Positions 27,230 to 34,952 of a stretch of 64,000 nt of DNA are shown here, one piece after another; position 1 is the stretch's first letter; each line of letters starts with the position of its first letter. Position numbers and translations under genes: made by a program. The DNA is from Bacteroidota bacterium. Lineage in GTDB: Bacteria; Bacteroidota; Bacteroidia; Flavobacteriales_E; Vicingaceae. The DNA is taken from NCBI GenBank assembly GCA_016183805.1, contig JACPDX010000013.1:179440-243439 (forward strand), written 5' to 3'. The notes under the pieces are model-generated. The model saw nothing but the letters and a program-made list of their open reading frames with translations. It ran no database searches and was not told where the DNA came from.

Positions 27230-27518
27230 ATGAAAGGAAATTATTTTGTCTATATCACTACTAATCCAGGTAAAACTGTTCTTTATTACTGGAGTAACTA
27301 ATGATATAGAGGTTAGAATTAAACAGCATTATAACAATAGGGGAAAAAAGGAAACATTTGCAGGAAAATACTATTGTTATAAACTTATTTACTACGAAAG
27401 GTATCAAGATGTGAATATTGCTATTGAAAGAGAAAAAGAAATTAAAGATTTAAGTAGGGCTAAAAAGGAAGAGTTAATTGCTCAAGAAAATCCCAAATGG
27501 TTGACCATTGAGACTTAG
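27230..27518 (+). pseudogene. Single-domain GIY-YIG nuclease, one-base frameshift
   Basis: The real start is the ATG at 27230, giving MKGNYFVYITTNPGKTVLY. This frame then runs off, and the remaining TGVTNDIEVRIKQHYN ... FAGKYYCYKLIYYERY ... REKEIKDLSRAKKEELI continues in the next frame. Removing one T at 27286/27287 joins them into an ordinary protein of about 95 residues. VYIT and TGVTNDIEVRIKQH hold the catalytic Tyr and Arg of the UvrC-like nuclease. Diverged direct repeats flank it (27108-27200 and 27530-27625). Confidence 0.8.
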
Positions 27519-27529
27519 TTTCCGTGTTA

Positions 27530-27625
27530 TTTAAGAGGAATCCCATTTAAATTTTGCGGAAGTGTTAAAATGAAGTGCCAAACATTAAACAAGTTACCTC
27601 CTGTATGACAAAAACGTAGAGGATC
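27530..27625. repeat. Downstream copy of diverged direct repeat flanking the GIY-YIG gene
   Basis: It reads AGAGGAATCCCATTTAAAT, TTTGCGGAAGTGTTAA and CAAGTTACCTCCTGTATGAC, aligning colinearly with 27108-27200. Together the copies bracket the nuclease gene. Confidence 0.65.
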
Positions 27626-27681
27626 GAAACGTTTCAAAAAACAAACCAACACCACATCATGCACTTTCCAACTAAATTTAT

Positions 27682-27689
27682 TAATTTTG
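27682..27689 (+). promoter_or_regulatory. Candidate -7 promoter box for tatA
   Basis: TAATTTTG matches TAnnTTTG 43 bp before the tatA start. No clear -33 box was seen. A palindrome at 27701-27717 lies between this box and the start codon. Confidence 0.4.
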
Positions 27690-27700
27690 CATACGCTACC

Positions 27701-27717
27701 GTCCGTAAATTACGGAC
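27701..27717. promoter_or_regulatory. 17-bp perfect palindrome in tatA leader
   Basis: GTCCGTAA and TTACGGAC are exact inverted arms around a single A, 14 bp before the tatA ATG. It could be an operator or a leader hairpin that hides the start region. A dispersed-repeat origin is also possible because CCGTCTGTAAGACGG at 30701-30715 has a similar look. Confidence 0.5.
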
Positions 27718-27731
27718 TTAAATTTAAAAAA

Positions 27732-27920
27732 ATGAATACAGTGTTATTAGGCATGTTCGGCACACAAGAAATTATTATCATTGCTATCGTGGTAATTTTA
27801 TTATTTGGTGCAAAAAAAATCCCACAGTTAATGAGGGGTGTTGGCACAGGAATAAAAGAATTTAAAGACGGAATGAAAGAAGGCGATAAACCTGCTGACG
27901 ACAAAGAACAATTAAAATAA
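27732..27920 (+). CDS. tatA: TatA/E twin-arginine translocase component
   Basis: A 62-residue protein starting at the internal ATG 27732 rather than a TTG-like start 45 bp upstream. A short TM (residues 9-24, IIIIAIVVILLFGAKK) is followed by the FGAKKIPQLMRGVGTGIKEFKDGM amphipathic helix, with the FG hinge and conserved Gly, Pro and Lys of TatA. A charged tail ends the protein. It forms the Tat protein-conducting assembly in the inner membrane with TatC, which is not in this window. Two Tat-signal proteins are encoded at 63583-64000. Confidence 0.92.
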   Translation: MNTVLLGMFGTQEIIIIAIVVILLFGAKKIPQLMRGVGTGIKEFKDGMKEGDKPADDKEQLK

Positions 27921-28151
27921 ACTTTTTATTGGGGTTTTACAAAATAATTGTGAGGCAAAGAAGTTTATTTTTTGCTCCTGAATTTGATTTGTGTAAATTT
28001 TTTATTCTTCCCAAAATAGATTTAAGCAAATTGATTTTACCTTTTTAAAATGACAAAAGGGGTGGAATTTTAAGCACAAAAAAATTTATTGAGCAACAAT
28101 TGTTTGCATTTTTAAAAAATTTAATGGATATTTAAGCCCTTAATTATTTTT

Positions 28152-29657
28152 ATGACATACAAAATAAACTTTTTACTGATTACTTTTTTTGTAGCTTCTG
28201 CTACAATTTTTGCAAATAGCGATACCACCAAAACAACATTCGATTTAGAAAGTGATGACCCTATTCTCTCAACGATTGATAGTGTAATGCTTTCCGGATA
28301 TTTTGAAACGTTAGGGTTAAGAGAAAATTTTACAAAATCTACCAAATATAAATACAGCAAAGATTCTGTTCCTGAATTTGATAGCTTAACGTATGCAAAA
28401 CGTATTAAAAAACTGGATGTCAACTCGCCATTTAATTTGGTTTATAATGGATATGTAAAGGCATATATTAACCTGTATGCAAAACGTAGAAAAAAAGTAA
28501 CTGCTAAAATGCTGGGTTTAGCACCATTGTACTTTCCTATATTTGAAGAAAACCTTGATAAATATAACCTCCCGTTGGAATTAAAATATTTAGCCATCGT
28601 TGAATCGGCTTTAAATCCAAAAGCCAAATCGAGAGTAGGAGCTACAGGATTGTGGCAATTTATGTACGAAACAGGCAAAATGTATGGATTAAACGTAACC
28701 TCTTTTCATGACGAAAGAAGTGACGTGTATAAAGCTACAGATGCCGCTTGCAGGTATTTAAGAGATTTACATAAAATGTACAACAATTGGGATTTAGCTT
28801 TGGCGGCTTACAATTGTGGTCCAGGAAACGTAAACAAAGCCATTCGTCGATCAGGCGGAAAAACAGATTTTTGGGAAATCATGGGGTTTTTACCTCGCGA
28901 AACCAGCGGTTATGTACCGGCTTTTATGGCAGTAAATTATGTAATGAGTTATGCAGAGGAACACAATATTCAGGCAGTAAAGCCTGATGTTTCTTGTTTT
29001 AAAGTAGATACTGTCGGAGTTAATTACCACGTATCATTTACACAATTGTCTGAAGCTTTGGATATTCCGGTGGAATATTTAGAATACATCAATCCAACCT
29101 ACAAACACAACTACATTCCTGCAACAGGAAAAGCAAACACACTGTGTTTGCCGGCTGATAAAATAGGTTTGTTTTTAACCAATGAGGAAACCATTTTTGC
29201 TCAATAAGCTGCTAAAGAAGAAAAAGAAGCCGAACTGATTGCTCAAAACATTACTGTTGAACCACAAAGAAACGAATCGATTGTTTATCAAGTAAAAAGT
29301 GGTGATAGCATGAGTAAAATTGCCCAAAAATACCATTGTAGAGTAACGCAATTAAAAGAATGGAATAACTTAAAATCGGATAGATTAAGTGTTGGGCAAA
29401 CGATTCATGTATATCCAAAAGCAAGTTATGCAACTCAACAAAAAACACAGGAAGTGAAAGCTACTCAAATGGCTGCAACAAAAGCTACTACCGATGGAAA
29501 GTATATCTATTATACCGTTAAAGCCGGCGATAATTTGTACCGTATTGCCGGTAAATTTGAAGGCTCAAGCGTAGATGAAATTATTAGTTTGAACAAAGGA
29601 TTAGATCCAAAGTCATTAAAGTCGGGAACTAAAATAAAAATAAAACCCATTGGCTAA
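28152..29657 (+). pseudogene. MltD-like lytic transglycosylase with two LysM domains, interrupted by in-frame TAA
   Basis: The 501-codon frame is continuous except for TAA at 29205-29207 (codon 352). The upstream part has a signal peptide and an SLT domain with catalytic Glu in AIVESALNPKAKS, GATGLWQFM, and AAYNCGPGNVNKAI. After the stop the same frame gives AAKEEKEAEL, then LysM repeats VYQVKSGDSMSKIAQKY and YTVKAGDNLYRIAGKF. The context EE/KEA suggests GAA became TAA. It would cleave peptidoglycan glycan strands. Translation would give a truncated enzyme lacking the LysM binding domains. Confidence 0.85.
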
Positions 29658-30657
29658 AAAATCGTTTTATTTCAGTGTTTTTACTTTCTTCCTTTTTTCG
29701 GTAGTAATTAGTTCTTGTGACGAAATTAACGAACGTGTTTTACCTCGTCCTTCAGGAAAATCAGGAAATTTATTGGTGGTGATTGATTCTTTTTACTGGA
29801 ACCATAAAACAGGCGAAGCCATTATGGAAACCTTTGCCAAAACTCAAGAAGGGCTACCGCAACGTGAGCCTTTGTTTGACCTTATCTTTTTACCTCACCA
29901 ACATTTTGCTCAAATTTTTAAAACCAACCGAAACATTATTTTGGTTGAAATAAAACCCAATTCCAAAAACAAGTTGGCCATTAACAGCGAAGTTTGGTCG
30001 ACCACACAATTGGTGGTAACCATAACTGCACCAACCGACGAAATTGCTGCACAAACCATTTTAAAAAACGGAAAAGTGTTGGTGGATTATTTTAACAACA
30101 AAGAACTAGAAAGACTTCAAACTCAAACCAACCAAAGCAGCAATCCAAAAATAAGTAGTGTTATAAAAAAGAAGTTTAACCTCAACTTTAACATCGACAG
30201 TTATTACCGAATTGCTACTGATACAACAGATTTTGTTTGGTTAAAGAAAGATAAAATGGCGGGGGAACATCCTATCAGTCAGGGAGTATTCATCTATTCT
30301 TATCCGTACACCAGCGACTCTACTTTTAACGTGTTAAGTTTAACCGATAAACGAAACGCAATAACCAAACAATACATTAAAGGAACGGTTGACAGCACGT
30401 ATATGCAATCATACGCTGAATATGTGCCTAATGAAAGAGAAATTAACATCAACGGTTTGTATGCAAAAGAATTGAGGGGTTTATGGTTTATCAAAGGCGA
30501 CTTTATGGGTGGACCTTATGTAAATTATACTTTTGTGGACGAAAAACGCAACCGTGTTATTTGTATCGATGGCTATGTTTTTGCTCCAAAATTTGATAAA
30601 CGTGAGTTTTTACGAGAGCTGGAGGCTTTTGCTTTGTCTGCAAAAATTACTGATTAA
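29650..30657 (+). CDS. DUF4837 family lipoprotein
   Basis: This 335-residue protein begins at a TTG that overlaps the transglycosylase stop by 8 bp; no better ATG is present. The signal sequence ends in a lipobox VVISSC. The sequence LPRPSGKSGNLLVVIDSFYWN and later GLWFIKGDFMGGPYVNYTFVD match DUF4837, an uncharacterised Bacteroidota lipoprotein. The final codons (KITD, stop) lie in a 15-bp sequence repeated at 35387-35401, so this gene's 3' end is the insertion site of an accessory island. Confidence 0.85.
   Translation: MAKKSFYFSVFTFFLFSVVISSCDEINERVLPRPSGKSGNLLVVIDSFYWNHKTGEAIMETFAKTQEGLPQREPLFDLIFLPHQHFAQIFKTNRNIILVEIKPNSKNKLAINSEVWSTTQLVVTITAPTDEIAAQTILKNGKVLVDYFNNKELERLQTQTNQSSNPKISSVIKKKFNLNFNIDSYYRIATDTTDFVWLKKDKMAGEHPISQGVFIYSYPYTSDSTFNVLSLTDKRNAITKQYIKGTVDSTYMQSYAEYVPNEREININGLYAKELRGLWFIKGDFMGGPYVNYTFVDEKRNRVICIDGYVFAPKFDKREFLRELEAFALSAKITD
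30642..30656 (+). repeat. Left 15-bp direct repeat of the accessory island
   Basis: AAAAATTACTGATTA forms the end of the DUF4837 gene. The identical 15 bases recur at 35387-35401, where they again encode KITD followed by a stop and also overlap the end of the VOC gene. This is the pattern expected of integration at a gene end with duplication of the target. Confidence 0.7.
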
Positions 30658-30775
30658 CGGTTTGAAATATGAATTGTAGCGGATTCTCGTGCTGAATCTT
30701 CCGTCTGTAAGACGGTAAAGATTCTGTGCGGGAATCTGCCCGTGCAGTGTGGTAGAAAACCGCTATAGTTTATAT
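30654..30775. repeat. attC-like imperfect palindrome 1
   Basis: It begins TTAACGGTTT at the DUF4837 stop and ends AAACCGCTATAGTTTA. Nested pairings are TAGCGG (30677-30682) with CCGCTA (30760-30765), GATTC (30682) with GAATC (30732), GAATCTT (30694) with AAGATTC (30718), and CCGTC/GACGG around TGTAA (30701-30715). It lies between DUF4837 and the Fic gene. Confidence 0.55.
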
Positions 30776-30795
30776 TTTTTGCTAGGCTTTGTTTT

Positions 30796-31752
30796 TTATT
30801 TGTATTTATATTTCGTTGTATTTTTATCTCCAAATTTTTCAACTATTCCATTCTCAACAGCGTAATTTAAATCACGACTTGCTGTTGCGGAGGAAATTTC
30901 TCTAAAATTCTTTAAATATTTTTTTAGTGTAAAGTAGTCGTTTTTAATAATCGACTTGAATAAATTGATTCTATCAAGATTTGTTAAACTAACATTTTGA
31001 ATATTTAGTAATTCCTCAAGTGATTCAAGAATTATTTCGAGCATAAATTCAATGAATAAAGTTGATTCACCTGTGTTGTCTGATTTCCCAAGTGATTCGT
31101 AATATTGTTCTTGCCGCTCTTTTATTAAAGTCTCAATTGGTAAGTATTCAAAAACTGGATAAGAATCTTTTAAAATTAATGTTTGCCACAATCTCCCCAT
31201 TCTACCATTTCCGTCAATAAACGGATGAATAAATTCCATTTCATAGTGAAACACACAACTTTTTATTAAAACTAAATCATCGTCATTTTTTAAATAGTTA
31301 AATAGGTCATTCATTAAAGGTTTTAACATTTCACTTGGAGGTGCAATATGAGCTACTTCAGAGCCTTTGACAATTCCAACCGATTTGTTTCTTAGTCTTC
31401 CTGCAGATTCAATAAGTCCTTTCATTAATATTCCGTGTGCTTCACAGAATGATTCAAAATTATAAGGATTTAGTTTGTCAAGATAGTCATATACTGCAAT
31501 TGCGTTTTTAACTTCTAAAATGTCTTTCTTATTACCAATAACTCTTTTATTTTCAATAATTGCAGAGATTTGCTCAATAGTTAAAGTGTTTCCTTCAATC
31601 TCAAGCGATGAGTGGATAGTTTTAATCCTATTTTTCTTTCTTAATTCTGTCGGAGGTTTATTTAAATGAGCAGAATTTACCTCTCCAATTTTCTCGGAAA
31701 TTGAAGCAACCAGTTTTAAAATCTTTCCTGTTATTTTGTATGGTGGTTTCAT
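30796..31752 (-). CDS. Fic family protein with C-terminal winged helix
   Basis: A 318-residue protein taken from the ATG at 31752 (MKPPYKITGKI), the usual family start. An N-terminal Fic_N part includes SSLEIEGNTLTIEQ (an inhibitory-helix-like SxxxEGN sequence), and the Fic core has HPFIDGNGRMGRLWQ, the complete HPFxxGNGR AMP-transfer motif. The C-terminal 60 residues form a helix-turn-helix (RINLFKSIIKNDYFTLKKYL, SATASRDLNYAVENGIV). It should modify target proteins with a nucleotide. It is flanked by attC-like palindromes. A direct repeat just upstream may be its operator. Confidence 0.9.
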   Translation of the reverse strand: MKPPYKITGKILKLVASISEKIGEVNSAHLNKPPTELRKKNRIKTIHSSLEIEGNTLTIEQISAIIENKRVIGNKKDILEVKNAIAVYDYLDKLNPYNFESFCEAHGILMKGLIESAGRLRNKSVGIVKGSEVAHIAPPSEMLKPLMNDLFNYLKNDDDLVLIKSCVFHYEMEFIHPFIDGNGRMGRLWQTLILKDSYPVFEYLPIETLIKERQEQYYESLGKSDNTGESTLFIEFMLEIILESLEELLNIQNVSLTNLDRINLFKSIIKNDYFTLKKYLKNFREISSATASRDLNYAVENGIVEKFGDKNTTKYKYK

Positions 31753-31764
31753 TATTGGGTTTTT

Positions 31765-31787
31765 GATACTATCATATGATACTATCA
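31765..31787. promoter_or_regulatory. Repeat/palindrome upstream of fic, putative operator
   Basis: GATACTATCA occurs twice with 13-bp period (31765-31774 and 31778-31787), and the join makes the perfect palindrome TATCATATGATA (31770-31781). It lies 13 bp before the fic start, a place suited to autoregulation by the Fic winged helix. Confidence 0.5.
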
Positions 31788-31840
31788 AAGGTATTGTTTT
31801 TATTTCAAAATGCAAGTAACTATCTGTTTTCTAAAATAAA

Positions 31841-31972
31841 GCCTAACGTTTTGCAGCTACAAGAAGTTGGCGATTTTTACCACAAAACTGTCTGCCACCA
31901 CTGAACTTGATACGAAGCACAAAGCTTCATTTAACCACTGAACCGCCAATTTCTTGTAGGTACTGTTATAGC
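31841..31972. repeat. attC-like imperfect palindrome 2
   Basis: The outer ends are GCCTAACG (31841) and TGTTATAGC (31964). A long stem follows: CTACAAGAAGTTGGCG (31857-31872) pairs with CGCCAATTTCTTGTAG (31944-31959) with one G-T wobble. The inner hairpin is GAAGC/GCTTC (31914-31928). The RYYYAAC-like outer box followed by a long bulged stem recalls integron attC sites. It separates the Fic gene from the AbiE operon; no gene was seen in 31973-32089. Confidence 0.6.
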
Positions 31973-32089
31973 CAGTGGTTATTGTCCTCCGTCCTTGAAA
32001 ACCATTGTCAGCATTGAGTTTCTGTGTCATTGTCGTGTCGGCTGTGGGCTGAGTGTTTTTTATTGTGCTTGCAAATTGCGTTGGGTTCA

Positions 32090-32597
32090 TTATTTTGAAT
32101 TCATTTTTTTATAAAGTTGATTGACAAGTTGATACCAGTCTTTAAATGTCATATCTTTAAACTTACCATCAAAATAGTTTGAAGTTATTTCAACTGCCTG
32201 TAAAACTTGGTTTTTTCTAAGTAATGGTTTTAATTCTTGCAGCAAGGTTTTGTCAGTAATTTCTAGTAGTTTATTTGATGAATATTCAATTATTGGTTCA
32301 TTTACAGTATCTACAGAAGTAATTTCATCTTTTTCTTGACGCTCTTTAAACAAATCTTTAATTTGATTAAAGAAGTTAGTGAGGTTGTCTCGTTTGAACA
32401 AAACGATTTTTTCCCCATTTGATAAATAGCCAAACTTAAACTCATTGTCTTTAATTTGCTCTTGGAGTGACGAACGAGAATACAACGACACATTGTTTTT
32501 GGCATTTAAACGCTCCTTTATTTTCTTAGGATAGTCGTTTCACTTATTGTTTATTCGTTTCAATATATCTTTTAAACTGACCCCCTCCAGCGTTCAT
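32090..32597 (-). pseudogene. Unknown protein, degraded at its 5' end, downstream of nuclease-like gene
   Basis: A possible start ATG at 32597 sits 1 bp after the stop of the preceding gene and gives MNAGGGQFKRYIETNKQ before a stop. The long part continues in another frame as NDYPKKIKERLNAKNNV and SLYSRSSLQEQIKDNEFKFG to a lysine-rich end (32090). A frame change and a stop near 32535-32545 separate them. The remaining 133-codon piece starts only at GTG 32491. No family is recognised. Its position at the end of the AbiE operon suggests an accessory component now decayed. Confidence 0.45.
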
Positions 32598-32598
32598 A

Positions 32599-33111
32599 TT
32601 AATATCCAATTAGTACGATTCCTTTCAATGGTAATTTTAATCGGCCATTCACATAAAGTGTCTCAATAAAAGCAAAAATACTTTGGAAATCATCCGTTCC
32701 TGCATATGTATTTCTAACTGTGAGAATCAAGTATTCAACCGAAGGCATCATACAAGCTTGAAAGATGTCTTTAAGAAATTGATTGTTTCGATAGGCTCTC
32801 CCTGCCTCAACTTCTAAAACAATAGATAAATCTTCACTAATTCCATCAGCATCAAAAAATTTGTCAATTTTATTATTTAACCCAAATAAAACAGGAACTC
32901 TAATTTTATCATCTTGTTTTTTACTTTTCTCTATTTTGAATCCAATTTTTTCTAAATCATCCCGCACAATTTCTAGCACATCATTACTGCTATAATTAAA
33001 ATTTTCAGAATCAATTAACTGAAAATTGTTTTCAAAACAGTCAATAGTTGCTCTTACTTGCTCTGTAATTCCAAATGACCTTGGAAATAATTGATATCTA
33101 AATTCTCCCAT
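32599..33111 (-). CDS. PD-(D/E)XK nuclease-like hypothetical protein
   Basis: A 170-residue protein with no signal. FGLNNKIDKFFDADG is followed by LSIVLEVEAGRAYRNNQFLKDIFQA and YLILTVRNTY. The D-DADG ... E-x-E-AGRA spacing resembles the acidic core of restriction-endonuclease-like folds, here without a clear Lys, so nuclease activity is an inference. It is 40 bp after the AbiEii-like gene in the same direction. The combination of AbiE with a nuclease-like protein would make a defence-type operon. Confidence 0.55.
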   Translation of the reverse strand: MGEFRYQLFPRSFGITEQVRATIDCFENNFQLIDSENFNYSSNDVLEIVRDDLEKIGFKIEKSKKQDDKIRVPVLFGLNNKIDKFFDADGISEDLSIVLEVEAGRAYRNNQFLKDIFQACMMPSVEYLILTVRNTYAGTDDFQSIFAFIETLYVNGRLKLPLKGIVLIGY

Positions 33112-33151
33112 AATTTATGCAGTTATTTTAAGTATATGAATTTCAATTTCC

Positions 33152-33979
33152 TCATTTTATATCTAATTTTTTAAAATGTCGTTGCACTTCACGTTCTACT
33201 TTGTCAAAGTCCGGCAAATCTTGTATTTGCTCCTTCATGGAGCTTTCCCAGCGCCCTTTGTATTGTGGCAATCGTTCTGCCAGCTTTTTTTGAAAATCGG
33301 CAGGGTTTAATTTTTTAGTTGAACATTTGTTCGCGAATTCCTTTACGTAAAAATTTACATCCATACCATGTTGTTCCAGTAAATACCAGATGTCGTAAAA
33401 ATCACGTGCCTGCATGCGTTGCATAACCGTACGCATTTTTTCAACTAACACTTCTTCCAATGGGTAACATAAAAGTTGATGTTCTGTCAAATCAGAATAT
33501 CCAAGTAAAACAGTTTGCATTACAGGTTTAAACTCTAGTTTTTCACTTCTTGAAATATCAACTTTCACTTTTTTATTATTTCCTTGTCCTCCCAACGGGC
33601 CAATGTAACTGATGTAAAAATTAATTCCACCGTCTTGGTGTTCGTTGTTGTCAATAATTTCGAGACGAATATTTGCTTCCTCCAAAACATACTCGAAGGT
33701 TTCTTTAAACCATGCAAAAATTTGTTCGTTTGTTGCTTGTGTTGAGCCTGTCGAAGCATCGTTGTTCAATAAAGTAAAATCAAGATCTTCCGAAAACCGG
33801 TAATCGTCAAAATATATTTTCTTTAAAACTGTTCCACCTTTAAAAACAATCGTTTTAGAAAGATGCTTGTGTTGAGCAACGCCTTGCAATATCCACGAGA
33901 GCATATAGTCCTTTTCTATCTGCTGGTCACGAACACCTACTTCACGTGCTTTCTGTTGTATTTCGCCTGGTTTAATCAT
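33152..33979 (-). CDS. AbiEii/AbiGii-type nucleotidyltransferase toxin
   Basis: This 275-residue protein has IVFKGGTVLKKIYFDDYRFSEDLDFTLL (about 42-69), the GGTxLxK ... RxSxDLDF nucleotidyltransferase core, and later VLVEKMRTVMQRMQARDFYDIWYLL, the AbiEii C-terminal motif. AbiEii-type toxins transfer nucleotides to RNA targets and block growth or phage. The start overlaps the antitoxin gene by 4 bp (ATGA). Ten residues (DASTGSTQAT, just after FTLLNN) come from an in-frame dispersed repeat at 33736-33762. Confidence 0.9.
   Translation of the reverse strand: MIKPGEIQQKAREVGVRDQQIEKDYMLSWILQGVAQHKHLSKTIVFKGGTVLKKIYFDDYRFSEDLDFTLLNNDASTGSTQATNEQIFAWFKETFEYVLEEANIRLEIIDNNEHQDGGINFYISYIGPLGGQGNNKKVKVDISRSEKLEFKPVMQTVLLGYSDLTEHQLLCYPLEEVLVEKMRTVMQRMQARDFYDIWYLLEQHGMDVNFYVKEFANKCSTKKLNPADFQKKLAERLPQYKGRWESSMKEQIQDLPDFDKVEREVQRHFKKLDIK
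33736..33762. repeat. Dispersed repeat inserted in frame in the AbiEii-like gene
   Basis: GTTGAGCCTGTCGAAGCAT (33741-33759) matches CCTGAGCCCGTCGAAGGAT at 26105 at about 15 of 18 positions. On the coding strand it specifies DASTGSTQAT inside an otherwise conserved region, with the frame kept. Confidence 0.75.
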
Positions 33980-34797
33980 GTATAAATGGCAGACTTAATT
34001 GTTTCTGTTTCTAAATTTTGCTGGATGCTCCATCTGCTAATCATTTTTCCGGATTTTGGTAATTCCGTATCTAATAAAACATAAGAAGCGGTTTTTGCTT
34101 TTTGTAATTTATCTGTGATGTTATTATTTATCTCCAGTAGCTCTAATAAAAATCCAAGTCGTTTAATAACCGCCTGAGATTTGAATTTTTTTGTATACTC
34201 AAGCAGCGTATCAAATTTTATTTTTTCTTTCGAAATGTAAATTGCTCTTGCTACTTCAACAATTCCGCCTGCGTAATCGGGTTTGAATAAACAGTCAACA
34301 ATTGTTTTTTCAAGGTCAGAACATTGCACTTTATTAAAACTATCTACCCACATTTTTTTTGCTCCAAAAAAATGACTTTCGTTATGATAAATGAATTGAA
34401 AAGATACATTTTTGATCTTGATTACTGACGGGCGCATTTGTTTTGAAACAACAATTTGTTCTTTCAAAGAGGGCTGCGTAATCAGATTATGAATTTGCAA
34501 AGCCGAATAATAACCAATATAATATTGTGCGTTATTTACCAGGTTTCCCGCTATTAAATGCCAGTCGGGCATAAAGGTTTCAGCATTTGCTTCGTATGGT
34601 ATAATATAATAAACTCCATCTTTCAATCTCATCAGAAGTCCGCGCTTTGTCATGTCACTCAGTAACTCCCGCAGAGTGCTTTCCTTTGAATCAGGCATTG
34701 CATCGAAAGCTTCGCTATAGTCAAAGCAAGCCTTATTCTGTCCATTGAAATAGGAAAGAAGTTCGTTTGATTGCGTTGATATATATTTACTTTTCAT
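33976..34797 (-). CDS. AbiEi-type antitoxin/transcriptional regulator
   Basis: A 273-residue protein with an N-terminal winged helix (ESTLRELLSDMTKRGLLMRLKDGVYYI, about 35-61) and an AbiEi-like body: YYIGYYSALQIHNLITQP, VKIKNVSFQFIYH, SDLEKTIVDCLFKPDYAGGI. AbiEi antitoxins neutralise AbiEii and repress their operon by binding inverted repeats. Two such repeats lie upstream (34806 and 34892). It is the first gene of the operon and overlaps the toxin by 4 bp. Confidence 0.88.
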   Translation of the reverse strand: MKSKYISTQSNELLSYFNGQNKACFDYSEAFDAMPDSKESTLRELLSDMTKRGLLMRLKDGVYYIIPYEANAETFMPDWHLIAGNLVNNAQYYIGYYSALQIHNLITQPSLKEQIVVSKQMRPSVIKIKNVSFQFIYHNESHFFGAKKMWVDSFNKVQCSDLEKTIVDCLFKPDYAGGIVEVARAIYISKEKIKFDTLLEYTKKFKSQAVIKRLGFLLELLEINNNITDKLQKAKTASYVLLDTELPKSGKMISRWSIQQNLETETIKSAIYT

Positions 34798-34805
34798 AGT
34801 AATAA

Positions 34806-34838
34806 TGTCAGGATAAACCTGACTGTAATGATACGAAA
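34806..34838. promoter_or_regulatory. AbiE operator copy 1
   Basis: TGTCAGGATAAACCTGA (arms TCAGG/CCTGA) followed by seven bases and TGATACGAAA. It lies 8 bp before the antitoxin start. A second copy is 86 bp farther upstream. Confidence 0.7.
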
Positions 34839-34891
34839 GATAATTGAATGTTTCGCCCTTTTGACTTTAAAATTATATTTTATAGCGTATT

Positions 34892-34924
34892 TGTCAGGAT
34901 AAACCTGATATATTTGATATGAAA
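34892..34924. promoter_or_regulatory. AbiE operator copy 2
   Basis: An identical 17-bp TGTCAGGATAAACCTGA, again followed after seven bases by TGATATGAAA. Two spaced inverted repeats agree with cooperative AbiEi-type autoregulation. Confidence 0.7.
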
Positions 34925-34952
34925 CATCATTTTTTGGCGATGCGTTGGCTAA

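Noticed and set aside
32311..32505. A frame starting with ATG after AAGGAG, suggesting a real ribosome binding site and gene
   Set aside because: The frame has no protein-like features. The overlapping frame (SLYSRSSLQEQI...) has a better composition, and ribosome sites of this kind are rarely used in Bacteroidota.
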